Positions 33,592 to 43,288 of a DNA stretch of 64,000 bases are shown here, one piece after another. The notes under the pieces were generated by a model that was given only the letters and a program-made list of their open reading frames with translations, made no database searches and was not told the DNA's origin. Every line of letters starts with the position of its first letter. Within the stretch, counting starts at the first letter, position 1. Source of the stretch: Arma custos. Its lineage: Eukaryota > Arthropoda > Insecta > Hemiptera > Pentatomidae. The position numbers were made by a program, and so were the translations under genes. Location of the stretch: contig CM073760.1 of NCBI GenBank assembly GCA_037127475.1, forward strand, positions 11,371,536 to 11,435,535, written 5' to 3'.

Positions 33592-33712
33592 GTCGGCACA
33601 CAATTATAAGTTTATTACTTATTCAGTGTTCTTTTTTACTGCACCCCCCAACTATCTCCTTTACATTAGATCATCCAGTCAACTATTTTCATCTCATACG
33701 TTTATTTTTTGT

Positions 33713-33988
33713 TATGCCATATCTCCTGATGATGACTGTAACGTTAAAATGAATTGTAGGCACATAATATATAAGTATATATTGATTGTGTAAAATTCTG
33801 TAGCCATATCCCTGACTATGAAACCACCTAGTCACAGTTTAATGAACTTACAAGAAAGTATTATGTCACCCTCACATTACTTTTATAATATCATTTAGAG
33901 TGGTTTGAGCGAATACGACACAATTAGTAAATAACAATGATCCCGAACATTGCCACCTTAATTAATGATCTCTTTATTCCTCCTTACT
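33713..33988. other. Spacer, nothing recognised
   Basis: No motif seen. Confidence 0.4.
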
Positions 33989-33989
33989 T

Positions 33990-34135
33990 TCCTTAACGGG
34001 GCTCACCCAGCCTCTAAAAGTTGGGTACTCCTGAAGAGAAAACCTTGGCAATTGATTGTGTTTTGGGCCATATTACCTTCCTGAATAACCTTTGCAAATA
34101 GTACAGGTCCTTCATGGGTTTTAGTGGTACACTTT
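33990..34135 (+). mobile_element. SINE-B 3' part
   Basis: GGGGCTCACCCAGCCTCTA, AACCTTGGCAATTGATTGTG and TACAGGTCCTTCATGGGTTT followed by GTGGTACAC. Confidence 0.7.
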
Positions 34136-34267
34136 TTTTTTTTTTTAAATATATTTAGTAGTTTAGTTGCTCTTTATCTATGCCATTTGATATTATAATT
34201 TTAAAATAATTATTAATTAATTATCTCCTCCCATTCCCTCCTTAACACCTCCCTAGTTATGCTTAAA

Positions 34268-34402
34268 TCCTCCCGGGGTTCACTCAGCCTCTACTAAATG
34301 GTTAATCTTAATTGGTTATTGGAATTATCGTTATCATCGTAAAATCACCATTCTGCACAAATGTTGGAATCAGTACAGTCCCTATCATGTACTGAACCAA
34401 AG
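34268..34402 (+). mobile_element. SINE-B 3' part, second copy
   Basis: CCTCCCGGGGTTCACTCAGC, CAGTACAGTCCCTATCATGT and ACTGAACCAAAG. Confidence 0.68.
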
Positions 34403-34768
34403 ATATTAGTTTTATATCAAGATTTATTAAATACGCCATTTGTTAGTCCTAATTATCCACAAAGTTGCGCTACTAATTAATTACTGCCTCCCTATTCCTC
34501 CTTCAGCACCTCCCCAATTACATTAGCCTCAGACCCTCCCCGTGGTTATCACGGCGAACGACACCCGCAGAACAGCCTAAGCCCATTAGCAGTAGCAGTC
34601 GGCTAATCTCCTACGTCGGGGACATAAGTAGTTCTGGGGGAGACACGTCCTGTCCCGACTTATCTCGCTTGTTAGTAGTTTGTGGTCTCTAGTAGTTTAG
34701 TAGTAACAGCTCCGGTGGTTGTGATTCTGGTAGTAAATGATTAGAAAGGGATTTGTGCATGAATTAAT
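34403..34768. other. GC-richer unassigned block
   Basis: Around 34520-34680 the sequence is GC-rich (CCTCCCCGTGGTTATCACGG, GACATAAGTAGTTCTGGGGG). No promoter boxes, open frame or second copy were found. Confidence 0.4.
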
Positions 34769-34771
34769 GAT

Positions 34772-35495
34772 CACATCTTACTAATATTATAAATGTGAAT
34801 GTTTGTATGTTTGTCTCTCTTTCACGAAAAAACTACTGGACGGATTTGGATGAAACTTGACAGTAATATAGGTCATACATCAGAATAACACATAGGCTAT
34901 AGCAAGCGCGGATATAGGGGGGGGCGCACGGAGGCACGGCCCCCCCCCTCGACTGTTATTTAGGAACTGTGGAGAATCCATTATAGGACATAAATAAAGG
35001 CAAATCACATGATAATAGATGTTAAAGTAACAGAAAGAACTTGAGTGAAACTATTGTTTTTATGTTTGTTACTCATTCACGCAAAAACTACAGAACGGAT
35101 TTCGATGAAACTTATTGAGTAAAATAGGTTATAGATCATAGGCTACACCAAGAGCAGATTTATGTGAAGGCACGAAGGCATGTCCCCCCCCTCCGTTATA
35201 GTACATAATTAAAGGCAAATCAGGAATTTAATACTTGAAATTTGTAGATAGGTTCTTTGTACAGTTTAAGGAAGAAATTTGTATAATTCTACCCAAGGGT
35301 TTCTCCTTTAATGTAATAGGGGTTCAAAGGTTGTATAGAATCCGTCAGTTTTGAAGTTGGACATCTGAAATTTTGGATGTACGAGTAACTTATATTTAAA
35401 AATAATAATTAAATTATTTATTTAAAATGATCTTTCACGAAACTTTATGTGGCAAACCAAATTCCACGCGAGCGAAGCCGCGGGCATAAGCTAGT
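34772..35495 (-). mobile_element. CTAG element, full-length copy on minus strand
   Basis: Plus strand starts ATCTTACTAATATTATAAAT and ends CGAAGCCGCGGGCATAAGCT-AGT, the exact complements of the family ends. The G/C hairpin lies at about 34916-34948. A second, shorter internal 3' module is visible near 35066-35190 (CTCATTCACGCAAAAACTAC). Confidence 0.8.
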
Positions 35496-35519
35496 AAAAA
35501 ATAAAAATAAGAATTTAAG

Positions 35520-35718
35520 GTTTCAAAATCGGGTGCAACCATTTCTTTCTAATAATGTTTTATTTTTTAATTAAGTTTTTAATGCCTGAAGTGATGTATT
35601 AGATGTTTCAAAACCGTCTAGATCATTAAAAAAACAATATCAAATGATTCTATTCCTATCAAAAGTAGTCGATTACATTACAGTAAATTATGATTTTTGA
35701 TGTATGAAAAATAAAAAC

Positions 35719-35782
<64 letters not shown>

Positions 35783-36105
35783 TTAAAGTGATTTGTTTTT
35801 AAAAATGTCCATTTTACTTATTTATTTATCTTCCATAAACGATAAACCATAAATTAACCAGATATCGATATTTTCTGATCAAATCATATCCAAAATATTA
35901 TATTTAAATTAAATGAGATCTAAAAAATTGAAGATCATAACAAAATAGTCAGTAATTATTGTTTAAAGTGAATAATTACCAAAATAATGAAAAATAATAA
36001 AAACGATTTGTTAAAATGAATCTTTTTTTTATCAGTCTTGAGAAATTTTTTAAAAAGGATATAACTGGTTTTGAAAGCAAACGCCTCATTTGATATATTT
36101 TCTAG
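35520..36105 (+). repeat. Dispersed repeat X with embedded (TA)n, copy 2
   Basis: Inverted partner of 2850-3420; shared landmarks are GTGATGTATTAGAT, TTTCAAAACCGTCTA, TTTGATGTATGAAAAAT, the TA tract, CCAGATATCGATATTTT and CTGGTTTTGAAAGCAAACGC. The copies are diverged but colinear. Confidence 0.75.
35724..35778. repeat. (TA)n microsatellite
   Basis: TA tract at the same internal position as in copy 1 of repeat X. Confidence 0.97.
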
Positions 36106-36625
36106 TTTTTATGTTGTTAGATAAATTTAGGAAGATTTTATAACTTTTTTTTTTTAAATCAATATAAAACGTAGTCCCCGTTCATTTAGTATTCTTACGT
36201 GGATATTTATTATTTTACGAGAATGCGTTAATCTTTTTCTCCAATATTCCAATATTTCTCCTATATTGCTTTACTCTCTGATGCTACCTTTCTCATCTCT
36301 TCCGAGATTACTACACTGGCAGACAAAAAATTCCACCCACTTGATTTTTTAATGTTTTCATCAAATAATATTTCTGCCTTGCATTAGTCTATTTTTTAAC
36401 GAATAAATATGTATTATTTTTTTTCAATTAGGAATGTCAATATAGAGAATAATAACCATTAATTCTCAATTCAATGAAAGGACTGTAGATTCCAATGTTC
36501 ACTTACTAAAGAACTAAAATGTTTATTCGGTGCCGTTTGTTCATTGCCGTTTCTTGCAGCAAATTTCTTAGTTCCCGGCTTTTATTTTTTTCAATTTTAA
36601 GTTTAAAATGCCATCAGAGTTTCCT
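36106..36625. other. AT-rich spacer, nothing recognised
   Basis: No coding signal or repeat end was seen. Confidence 0.45.
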
Positions 36626-36629
36626 ATGT

Positions 36630-36758
36630 CAGTTACTCGTTAAAAATCCCTATCCTAATTATACCTGGATAGGCAAAACTTAGAGCTCCCGATGTAGCAT
36701 CGTCCAATTAGCCATAGCAACATTAAGTGGCGTTAAATAAACAAACAAACAAACAACT
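36630..36758 (+). mobile_element. SINE-C 3' part
   Basis: GTCAGTTACTCGTTAAAAAT, TACCTGGATAGGCAAAACTT, ATCGTCCAATTAGCCATAGC and a (CAAA)n tail. Confidence 0.75.
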
Positions 36759-37280
36759 CTTTAAAGATCCTATACTATTGATACTATACTAATATTGAGT
36801 TGAACGTATATGAAACAATTACATTTTGTATTCCTGTTTTGTAAAAACAGTAAAATATGTATATATTTTTCACGCCTTTCGCAATATTGACACTCCAGTA
36901 TTCCCGTGAATATTACGGTCGCTCAATATATATTAACAATATTGTGAATTATCTTCTAGACTGAGGAATTCTGCGATAGTCTAAATTAGGTCACCGATTC
37001 AGCAAATTAATCACCTTGGACTGATAAAAAAATAATATTTAAAGGTGAATAATCCTGAAATGAAATAAGTTATATTCATTAATTAAATGATAGAAAAATA
37101 AATCAACAAACAAAATAAAGACGAATTAAGTTAACCTTAAACAATACATCATCGATATTTTTATTAACTTTCTCATAGTTAAATTAGATGATTTTTTTCA
37201 ATGGATACAATATTAAAATATTGTAGTTAAAGAAATTTAATAGCATTTTTTAAAAATATTTTTTAAAAATTAGGCATTAT
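36759..37280. other. Spacer, nothing recognised
   Basis: Begins with CTCTTTAAAGATCCTATACT, which also flanks SINE-C at 40895-40918 in the other orientation; otherwise unassigned. Confidence 0.45.
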
Positions 37281-37286
37281 AAAAAA
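37281..37286 (-). terminator. Pol III terminator of tRNA-His copy B
   Basis: Six T on the minus strand, five bases after the discriminator. Confidence 0.85.
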
Positions 37287-37292
37287 TCTTGT

Positions 37293-37363
37293 GCCGTGAC
37301 CAGGATTCGAACCTGGGTTATTGCGGCCACAACGCAATGTCCTAACCACTAGACGATCACGGC
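37293..37363 (-). tRNA. tRNA-His (GTG), copy B
   Basis: A 71-nt cloverleaf with a perfect acceptor stem (GCCGTGA with TCACGGC), D-arm with A box (TCGTCTAGTGGTTAGG), anticodon arm TTGCG-TTGTGGC-CGCAA and T-arm with B box GGTTCGAATCC. It decodes histidine codons CAC and CAT. The G at -1 needed for histidyl-tRNA is added after transcription in eukaryotes. Its 5' flank (37364-37425) is shared with copies A and C. It looks fully functional. Confidence 0.97.
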
Positions 37364-37425
37364 TGTCCAAGAACTGGAAGTAGTCTGGAGTACAAGAGAT
37401 AATGGACCGCGAAGAAAGTTTGAAA
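37364..37425 (-). promoter_or_regulatory. Conserved 5' flank of tRNA-His copy B
   Basis: Minus strand: TTCGCGGTCCATTATCTCTT, TACTCCAGAC, CCAGTTCTTGGACA. It matches copies A and C at the same distances from the gene. Confidence 0.6.
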
Positions 37426-38237
37426 AACTTGTTTTGCAAGAAGGTTGATTTCTAAACTGACTGATTGATATAATTTGGTTATATTCAAATATTATATGTA
37501 AATATGTATTTATGTATTGGCTCTTATTTATGGACTATCTCCTTGCTCATTTATGGATTACCGGATCAAATGGTAAAACATTTTTATATATAAAATATAT
37601 GGTCATCGTGAAGTATTCTATTAAATACGTTAAACGTAGTAATAATAATAATAAATATTTATTTGAGAATTTATACAAGTGCCATTTGACGAATATTACA
37701 TTGGTGCTCTTCTTTTGAAAACTTCCCTTAAGGGATTCACGTGGATACTTGGCTGGAGAAACCTCCCATTAAAGGGTCTCCTAGCTTGGTTCATCTCGCT
37801 GTAGTAGATTCCTGACCCTGCATTGTTTTAGTCTTCTTGTCGGATTCCGTGGTAATGGGTCTGCCAGTAATTTTTGTTCCAGTAAGTTTGGATATAACAT
37901 ACATTTAACTATATTTCATGTTCGTTACTTCGATGTAGGGCTCTATTTGAGTTCCAAAGAAGGAATTTTAGAGATCGGTTTGAGTTTATTTTAAAGACAT
38001 TAAACATAGAGATAAAAAAGTACGATGTGACTGATAGAGATTAAAAATAATTACTGCTTTAATGTATAAATATAATATTAATTTGATATTTAATAATAAT
38101 TTACATTAAAGGCGTAATAATAATAATTAAAGACGTTAAACCCTACTTTAAATTATAATTACTTTAGAGATAACTACAATGCCTTTCAGCGAAAATAATT
38201 TTGTGATCGTGTTGACAAAGTTCGTTAAAGTACTATG
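37426..38237. other. AT-rich spacer, nothing recognised
   Basis: The open frame at 37512-37718 has no recognised motif. Confidence 0.45.
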
Positions 38238-38245
38238 AATTCCGC

Positions 38246-39064
38246 GGTACTTTTCTGATTGCCGGGGGCAATTGAAAAATAGACAAATAATATAGAATTC
38301 CTCAAAATTTCTTACAATCATAAGTGGAATGTCGGTTTGGTGCCTCATGCACTGTTCTATGAATTCATTTAAAACAAAGCACGTTTTAATTTTTAACTTC
38401 AGTCTTAAGTTTTGTTGAAAAAAAAATGAAAATTTGGGATTTAGCTAGAACTGAAAAAGATGCAGTCCCTTGTTTTTAAGAGAAAGGTGTATTGGCAAAG
38501 AATGCAACATGCGATCAGAATCGTGAAATGAAACTGTCTTTTTGAGAGTACTTTGGTGGTGCAATCTTTCAACATGCAGAACGAAGAAGAGCATTCGTAT
38601 GGTAATGGTACGTGGTTCGAATCGTCCAGATTGAGATTTTTAACATCTTTTAGATTTTTTTACGGCTGGAGCGAAGAGATGACGTCAGTAAAATGGTGTA
38701 AAAAACAACTGGATATGAATCCTAATAAAGTTGTAGATTGGAACAGCTACTTAAGAGAAGTTTGTGAAGAAGTATTACCGGAACGTAAGAGAAAAAAAAT
38801 CAGTGGTCCTTAAAAAAAATAGTTGAGATAGACGAGAGATTAAATTTCTTGATTCTGATTGTATGTTGCAGTCTTTGCCAATATACCTTTCTTTTTAAAA
38901 TAACAGACTACATATTTTTCAGTTTTAGCTAAACCGCAAATTTTCATCATTTTTTTACAAAAATTAAGACTGAAGAAAAAAAGAAAATCGTGGTTTGTTT
39001 GGAATTAATTCAGATATAGAACACATGGCTCCAAACATCTGCGCCCGGCTAACGGAAAGGTACC
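38246..39064 (+). mobile_element. Merlin element with inverted duplication of its 5' end
   Basis: Perfect 8-bp duplication AATTCCGC at 38238-38245 and 39065-39072. The left end is GGTACTTTTCTGATTGCC; the right end, inverted, is GGTACCTTTCCGTTAGCC. The right ~230 bp (38830-39064) are an inverted copy of the left end, including the transposase start codon region, so both ends derive from the same 5' end. It contains a transposase relic (38426-38813). Confidence 0.85.
38426..38813 (+). pseudogene. Merlin (IS1016/ISXO2-like) transposase relic
   Basis: It begins MKIWDLARTEKDAVPCF, then an in-frame stop and a frame change. The frame 38553-38813 continues with GTWFESSRLRFLTSFRFFYG, WSEEMTSVKWCKKQLDMNP and VVDWNSYLREVCEEV. 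This is the N-terminal third of a Merlin transposase; VVDWNSYLREVC is a family landmark. The zinc-finger-like segment between is damaged and the DDE catalytic part is absent. An inverted partial copy of the start (complement of about 38830-38970) lies downstream. It cannot be functional. Confidence 0.82.
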
Positions 39065-39072
39065 AATTCCGC

Positions 39073-39535
39073 TTTTTACTATTGGTGTGGCTTGATGATA
39101 TGGTACATTTTTATGTCATGTGGTACATTTACCACTACTGAACACGCTCTCATATACTTATTTCTACTTCTTATTTAATTGGTTAACTAATTATTAATAA
39201 TCTTTACATCAATTATTTAACTAATAAGGATCACTTGAACTGTTGAAACGGAATTATGACCCAGCAGATAATCATATCAAATCGAGGAGAAACATCAAAG
39301 ACATCACGCAGCGATTCCAACATCAAAGTGACTCTGTGATGGCTCACGTCCACTTAACGCATTAGGCACATTTTATAATTTAAACGATTTTCACACCCCG
39401 ATTTCATCACAGCTGCTAGGACATTAGTATCTTAGATCTTATCACACATCGTTAAATAGAAAAATTAGTATTAATGCGTCCGTTTATTGTATTTTTTTTA
39501 ATGCTAAAAAAACACTAATCTAAATTATTTATTAT
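39073..39535. other. Unassigned region
   Basis: A moderately GC-rich patch (39250-39420) shows no motif. Confidence 0.4.
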
Positions 39536-39539
39536 TATT

Positions 39540-39966
39540 AATATTATTATTTAATTTTCATTTGCACCTGCGCAATTGCGTATCCAGCAAATTTGATCCA
39601 GATGTTTTTCTCTTTGCTTTGTACAGGAACATCGAGTTTTGGAATGAAATATCAATTTTTCAGTAGGTCTCTTGGCCAATGTCTTTTTAATCGTTTTTTA
39701 TTAAGTCCAGGTAACAGGGAGTAGGAAAGCGGAAGAACGAGTGGGTTTGGGTGATATTGTGTCGATAAGTGGAATGTTATGTATTTGTTATGAATATATG
39801 ATTTTATAGTAGGAATGTTCATGTCATTGTGTATTGTGTGATTCGAAACATACCACGGTGCATTAAGAATTTTTCTGAGAATTTTGGATTGTGTTATTTG
39901 AATCTTGTGTATGTGAACTTTTTTTGCTGAACCCCAAAATTCTGCTCCATATGTCCAAATAGGTTT
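39540..39966 (-). mobile_element. Jockey-type LINE, subfamily 2, open frame copy
   Basis: On the minus strand 104 codons are uninterrupted from 39966 to the stop at 39652, without an ATG at the start. It reads KPIWTYGAEFWGSAKK, then ILRKILNAPWYVSNHTIHND and KKRLKRHWPRDLLKN. It is the C-terminal end of the reverse transcriptase, truncated exactly at the PIWTYG block, with 3' UTR containing TTTGCACCTGCGCAATTGCG. It is better preserved than its relative at 13447. Confidence 0.85.
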
Positions 39967-40245
39967 TAGTATACTGTTATAGATAAATCGAATCTAAATT
40001 AAAAATCGTTAAATCTAAAATTACAAATTTAGATATTAGATGTTGCTAAGGTAGAATTTAGAATGGGAAGTTTAACAGCTTAAGTTTTATTTCATAAATA
40101 ATTCCGAACTACACTTAAACATCTCTAATGTAAACCATGTCTTTCGCCAAATTCGGTTAAATAAAAAAAAAGTAAAAGTCTTTGTATCCTGTAAGGCTCG
40201 TATACTAAAATTAGAGTATCTATCTACAACACAAGATAGGGAATA
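39967..40245. other. Spacer, nothing recognised
   Basis: No motif seen. Confidence 0.4.
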
Positions 40246-40249
40246 AAAT

Positions 40250-40520
40250 GTTTCTTAGACAACCGTTGAGCTGGTATTGATAATTCGTCCGAAAACATGC
40301 TCAACCACCTGCTTTGTCTTCGAATTAAAAATAAACACTTTGTCTATAAAGTTCTATGTTTCTAAGCTGATTGAGCCCAAGGAGTATCCGTAGGCCCCAC
40401 ACTGTCTACCCGTGGATGTTCAAATATTAAACAATTTATCTGCCGATTATCAACTTAGAATCTTCAGCATTGCAACTTGCAACCCTTTCACAGTAGCATG
40501 ACAACTTGCTACCCCGTTCC
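40250..40520 (-). mobile_element. SINE-B copy, diverged
   Basis: GACAACCGTTGAGCTGGTAT, AACATGCTCAACCACCTG, CTGATTGAGCCCAAGGAG and the inverted head near CAGCATTGCAACTTGCAACC. Confidence 0.68.
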
Positions 40521-40843
40521 CTAAAGAAACATTATTTAAATGTATGATAATTTTATTTTATTATGTGTTCATTGTTTACAGTCTTATAACTGTACTGCGT
40601 TTTGATTTTATCTAAAGTATTTTGTTTGATTTTTAACCTTTTTTAAATTTTTCAAAAATATTACCCTTGTTTTCCTGGCAATCAACTACCATCGTAGGAT
40701 TGTAAATGTAAAAAAAAAAATCAAGTATTCATAAATGATATGCCGATATTTTTCTTTTAATTTATAGATAGTTATTCAATATCAATAATGCCGAAGGACT
40801 GAACGTCGATACTTACCTTTTTAGCATTTATGTGGTTCTCGTT
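40521..40843. other. AT-rich spacer, nothing recognised
   Basis: No motif seen. Confidence 0.45.
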
Positions 40844-40844
40844 C

Positions 40845-40893
40845 AACGCCACTTAATGCATAATGGCTAATCCAAAACTTTGCCTATGCAAGT
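40845..40893 (-). mobile_element. SINE-C fragment
   Basis: TTCAACGCCACTTAATGC, ATGGCTAATCC and AACTTTGCCTAT are pieces of the inverted SINE-C 3' end, just ahead of a larger copy. Confidence 0.5.
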
Positions 40894-40917
40894 ATGAATA
40901 GTATAGGATCTTTAAAG

Positions 40918-41213
40918 AGTTGTTTGTTTGTTTGTTCATTTAACGTCACTTTATGCTGATATGGCTAATCGGACGATGCTGCAGTGGGAGCTCTAAATTT
41001 TGCCTATCCAGGTTTAATTAGGATAGGGATTTTTAACGAGTACCTGACATCGTACAGGCTCGGGACCCCCGTTTAACGTCCCTTCCGAAGGACGACGTAA
41101 CTAAGGATTTTTTACTCCCTTAAAAAAATCCTAGGGCCACCTGCCGGGCTACGAACCCGCGATCTTGGGCTTAGTAGTTTGTTACGCTAACCACTAGACA
41201 GATAGCCCACTAC
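40918..41213 (-). mobile_element. SINE-C copy, full length with tRNA-like head
   Basis: Complement of 41140-41210 reads GGGCTATCTGTCTAGTGGTT, AGCGTAACAAACTACTAAGC and GCGGGTTCGTAGCCCGGC: D-arm, a modified anticodon arm and a near-consensus B box (GGTTCGTAGCC). The body has AGTACCTGACATCGTACAGG (plus strand) and the tail (TTTG)n. It is the best-preserved head in this family here. Confidence 0.83.
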
Positions 41214-41218
41214 ATCTC

Positions 41219-42035
41219 ACAATATCAGTGTAAGAATTGTCTAAGGCTGAGAGTCTTCTCTAGCGTTATACTACTTCAATAGCATACATAATACACAATG
41301 CTTCAGTACGTATTGCGCTAGGTTACTGATATATAACCTCCGGGTTGGACATCAGGTATAATACATTATTCAGTTATACATTGAATATTTATTACCTCTA
41401 AATCCAGCCCTTCATATTCTATAATCTTCTCAATTAGCTTCTAAAAAATTGGTATCCTTTATTAACAGTGATAGAAGATCGTTATTCAAGATGTCTCTGA
41501 GTTAGTAACGAAAATGGATCGGTAACTTCTTAACACCTAAATATTTGTTATCTATTTATTTCTGACTTAACTACTAACTCAATAATTTAATATAAGAGAG
41601 ATACAAATATATTTTCCAAGAGTGAGAAATTAAATGAAGAAGGTATCTAACTGCTGTACCAAACGCCACTTTTATTCCCACTCTAAGACATTAATAAAGA
41701 ACATTTATCAGCTGGATATTCTCCAGCTTTGCCACACAGAGCTGGAGATAAATCTTTATCACCACTCGACACGTTTCGGCCCCCTCGTCTTAAATAATTT
41801 CTTTCTTTCTTGTATCTTTCTTCAAGCATCTGTCTTTGATCTAGGGCGGAGTTTTATTAGGCAAAGTGTAGCATCAACTTAAGGACTTTTAAAGTTTTAA
41901 TTATAATTTCTTTTTTTATTTCTTCAATATTATCTTTAAGAAATTAAGAAAAAATATCTTTGCATTTTAAATGAAAAAGTATCTTATTTATTCTAATATA
42001 TATATTTTCTCCCTATCATATAATATATAAAAAAA
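41219..42035. other. Unassigned region
   Basis: Contains ACACGTTTCGGCCCCCTCG (about 41768-41787), reminiscent of the terminal motif GGCCGAAACGTGT of Penelope-like repeats, but without the CTGANGA box. The 82-codon frame over it is not a recognisable protein. Confidence 0.4.
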
Positions 42036-42039
42036 AAAA

Positions 42040-42235
42040 AAAAGCTACCACTACAACCCAGAGTCTTGGGTTCAGTACATTGTAGTGACCGTGATGTTTC
42101 TAATGCATCGCTTGAACAGGTACGTGATTTGTCTTATGTCATATTCAACCGCCATGTCATTCTCCAATTTAAGGTACTCACCGTATAGAGACTGGGTGAA
42201 CCCAGGAGAGTCTGAACATCCAACTGTTACAGGAT
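42040..42235 (-). mobile_element. SINE-B copy, partial
   Basis: Inverted tail CTTGGGTTCAGTACATTGTA, body GAGACTGGGTGAACCCAGGA; head lost. Confidence 0.7.
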
Positions 42236-42334
42236 AATCAAAGAAAGGATTAAAAAGTGGGATATACAAGATTAAGGTATTTAAATTGTGAACATAGAAA
42301 AAATGGATGCAAATATTAAAGCCTCATGATGTCC

Positions 42335-42590
42335 TGAGTAGCTCAGTCCATTGGAATAACCAAGCTCGAAAACGGCTGTTGCAAATAAACTATTTATTCG
42401 GATAACACCCGTGATTATTGTCTGTAGGATATGGAGGGGGGAGGCTCACCCAGCCTCTATGGTTGGAGAATCCTTATCGGGAAATAAATCCTGATAATTG
42501 AACATGATATCGGCTAAATCACTTCAATGCACAGCCGTTGGCTTGGAAACAGTGAAGCCCTTACTCAATGACCCTATTGCTGTATAGTTT
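42335..42590 (+). mobile_element. SINE-B copy, diverged
   Basis: CTGAGTAGCTCAGTCCATTG at the head, then GAGGCTCACCCAGCCTCTAT and ATCGGCTAAATCACTTCAAT. The tail is degenerate. Confidence 0.68.
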
Positions 42591-42611
42591 CATTCAATAA
42601 ATTTTGGGTAT

Positions 42612-43284
42612 TATTACGGGCTACTGGGTATTAAAATGAATTAAACAATGCCTTAATTAAAGATACTAATATTTATTAACAAAACTGATAAGAAGGATAC
42701 AATTAAACTATTAACAATTAAATTATTAAACTAATATAAATTTATAATGACAATATTCTAAATATTATAATCTAGGCCTAACTCCTATTTAATTATTACA
42801 ATAATATAAGATATTATTAATTCTAGATAGCTTAACTAGTTACAATAGTTTCTATGAATATATTACACTACAATTTATAACTAATAATTAACACTTACAG
42901 TTCACTAGTCCACCGACCGTAAGATTCTCCAAGTATCACAAACTGACACACAGTAACAAACAGAAACAGTTTATTACACTCACGAGACTGTTACAGTTCA
43001 CTGATACACTTATTACACTGGCCGGACTGACACTCACTTATCACAGATCTTCACCGTTCAACTCTCAGGCTAAGATTGACTGCCTCGAGGTGAAGGAAGT
43101 ATTTAAATAGGCCTGGCCGAACATTCTAGAACACGGAGGGGCCAGAAAATTCTGGAATCATCTTAATCCTTTTCCGACAAAAGAAGACGATCTAGAACAG
43201 TCCTAATCCTATTTTAACTTCTCCCGCCGACGGATTTAAGCCGCTAATCCCCTTGCTTCCGTCTTCCTGCCGGCGCCCGTAACA
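42612..43284 (-). mobile_element. Gypsy-type solo LTR, 4-bp duplication GTAT
   Basis: On the minus strand it starts TGTTACGGGCGCCGGCAGG and ends GCCCGTAATA; the ends form the short inverted repeat TRTTACGGGC. GTAT is repeated at 42608-42611 and 43285-43288, the 4-bp duplication usual for Gypsy elements. A TATA-like box (CTATTTAAATAC, minus strand, about 43099-43110) lies in the middle and AATAAA follows near 42971-42977, giving a U3-R-U5 layout. No internal coding region flanks it, so it is a solo LTR left by recombination. Confidence 0.8.
43101..43110 (-). promoter_or_regulatory. TATA box of the solo LTR
   Basis: CTATTTAAAT on the minus strand inside the GC-rich U3-like part, about 175 bp from the LTR start. 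Confidence 0.6.
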
Positions 43285-43288
43285 GTAT

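Larger units (their letters stand above)
32474..33698. mobile_element. 1.2-kb inverted pair of Penelope-like terminal repeats
   Basis: The arms 32474-32915 and about 33235-33663 are inverted copies, from GTAAAGGAGATAGTTGGGGG inward through the hammerhead-like motif and AATAAAATTAAG/GACAGAT blocks. The right end extends about 35 bp further (AGATCATCCAGTCAACTATT to CTCATAC). CGTTTATTTTTT(TT)GT flanks both sides (32458 and 33699) and looks like a ~14-bp duplication with a T-run length change. Inverted terminal repeats with 5' truncation are characteristic of Penelope-like elements. The similar open frames on the two strands come from this symmetry. Confidence 0.72.

Noticed and set aside
32461..33752. 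Two similar 85-87 codon proteins on opposite strands (32461-32724 and 33495-33752)
   Set aside because: They are the two arms of one inverted repeat, translated from opposite strands. The shared peptide reflects DNA symmetry, not a gene pair.
41760..41800. Further hammerhead-like motif near ACACGTTTCGGCC (minus strand)
   Set aside because: GGCCGAAACGTGT is present on the complement but the CTGANGA box is lacking, so it was not counted.
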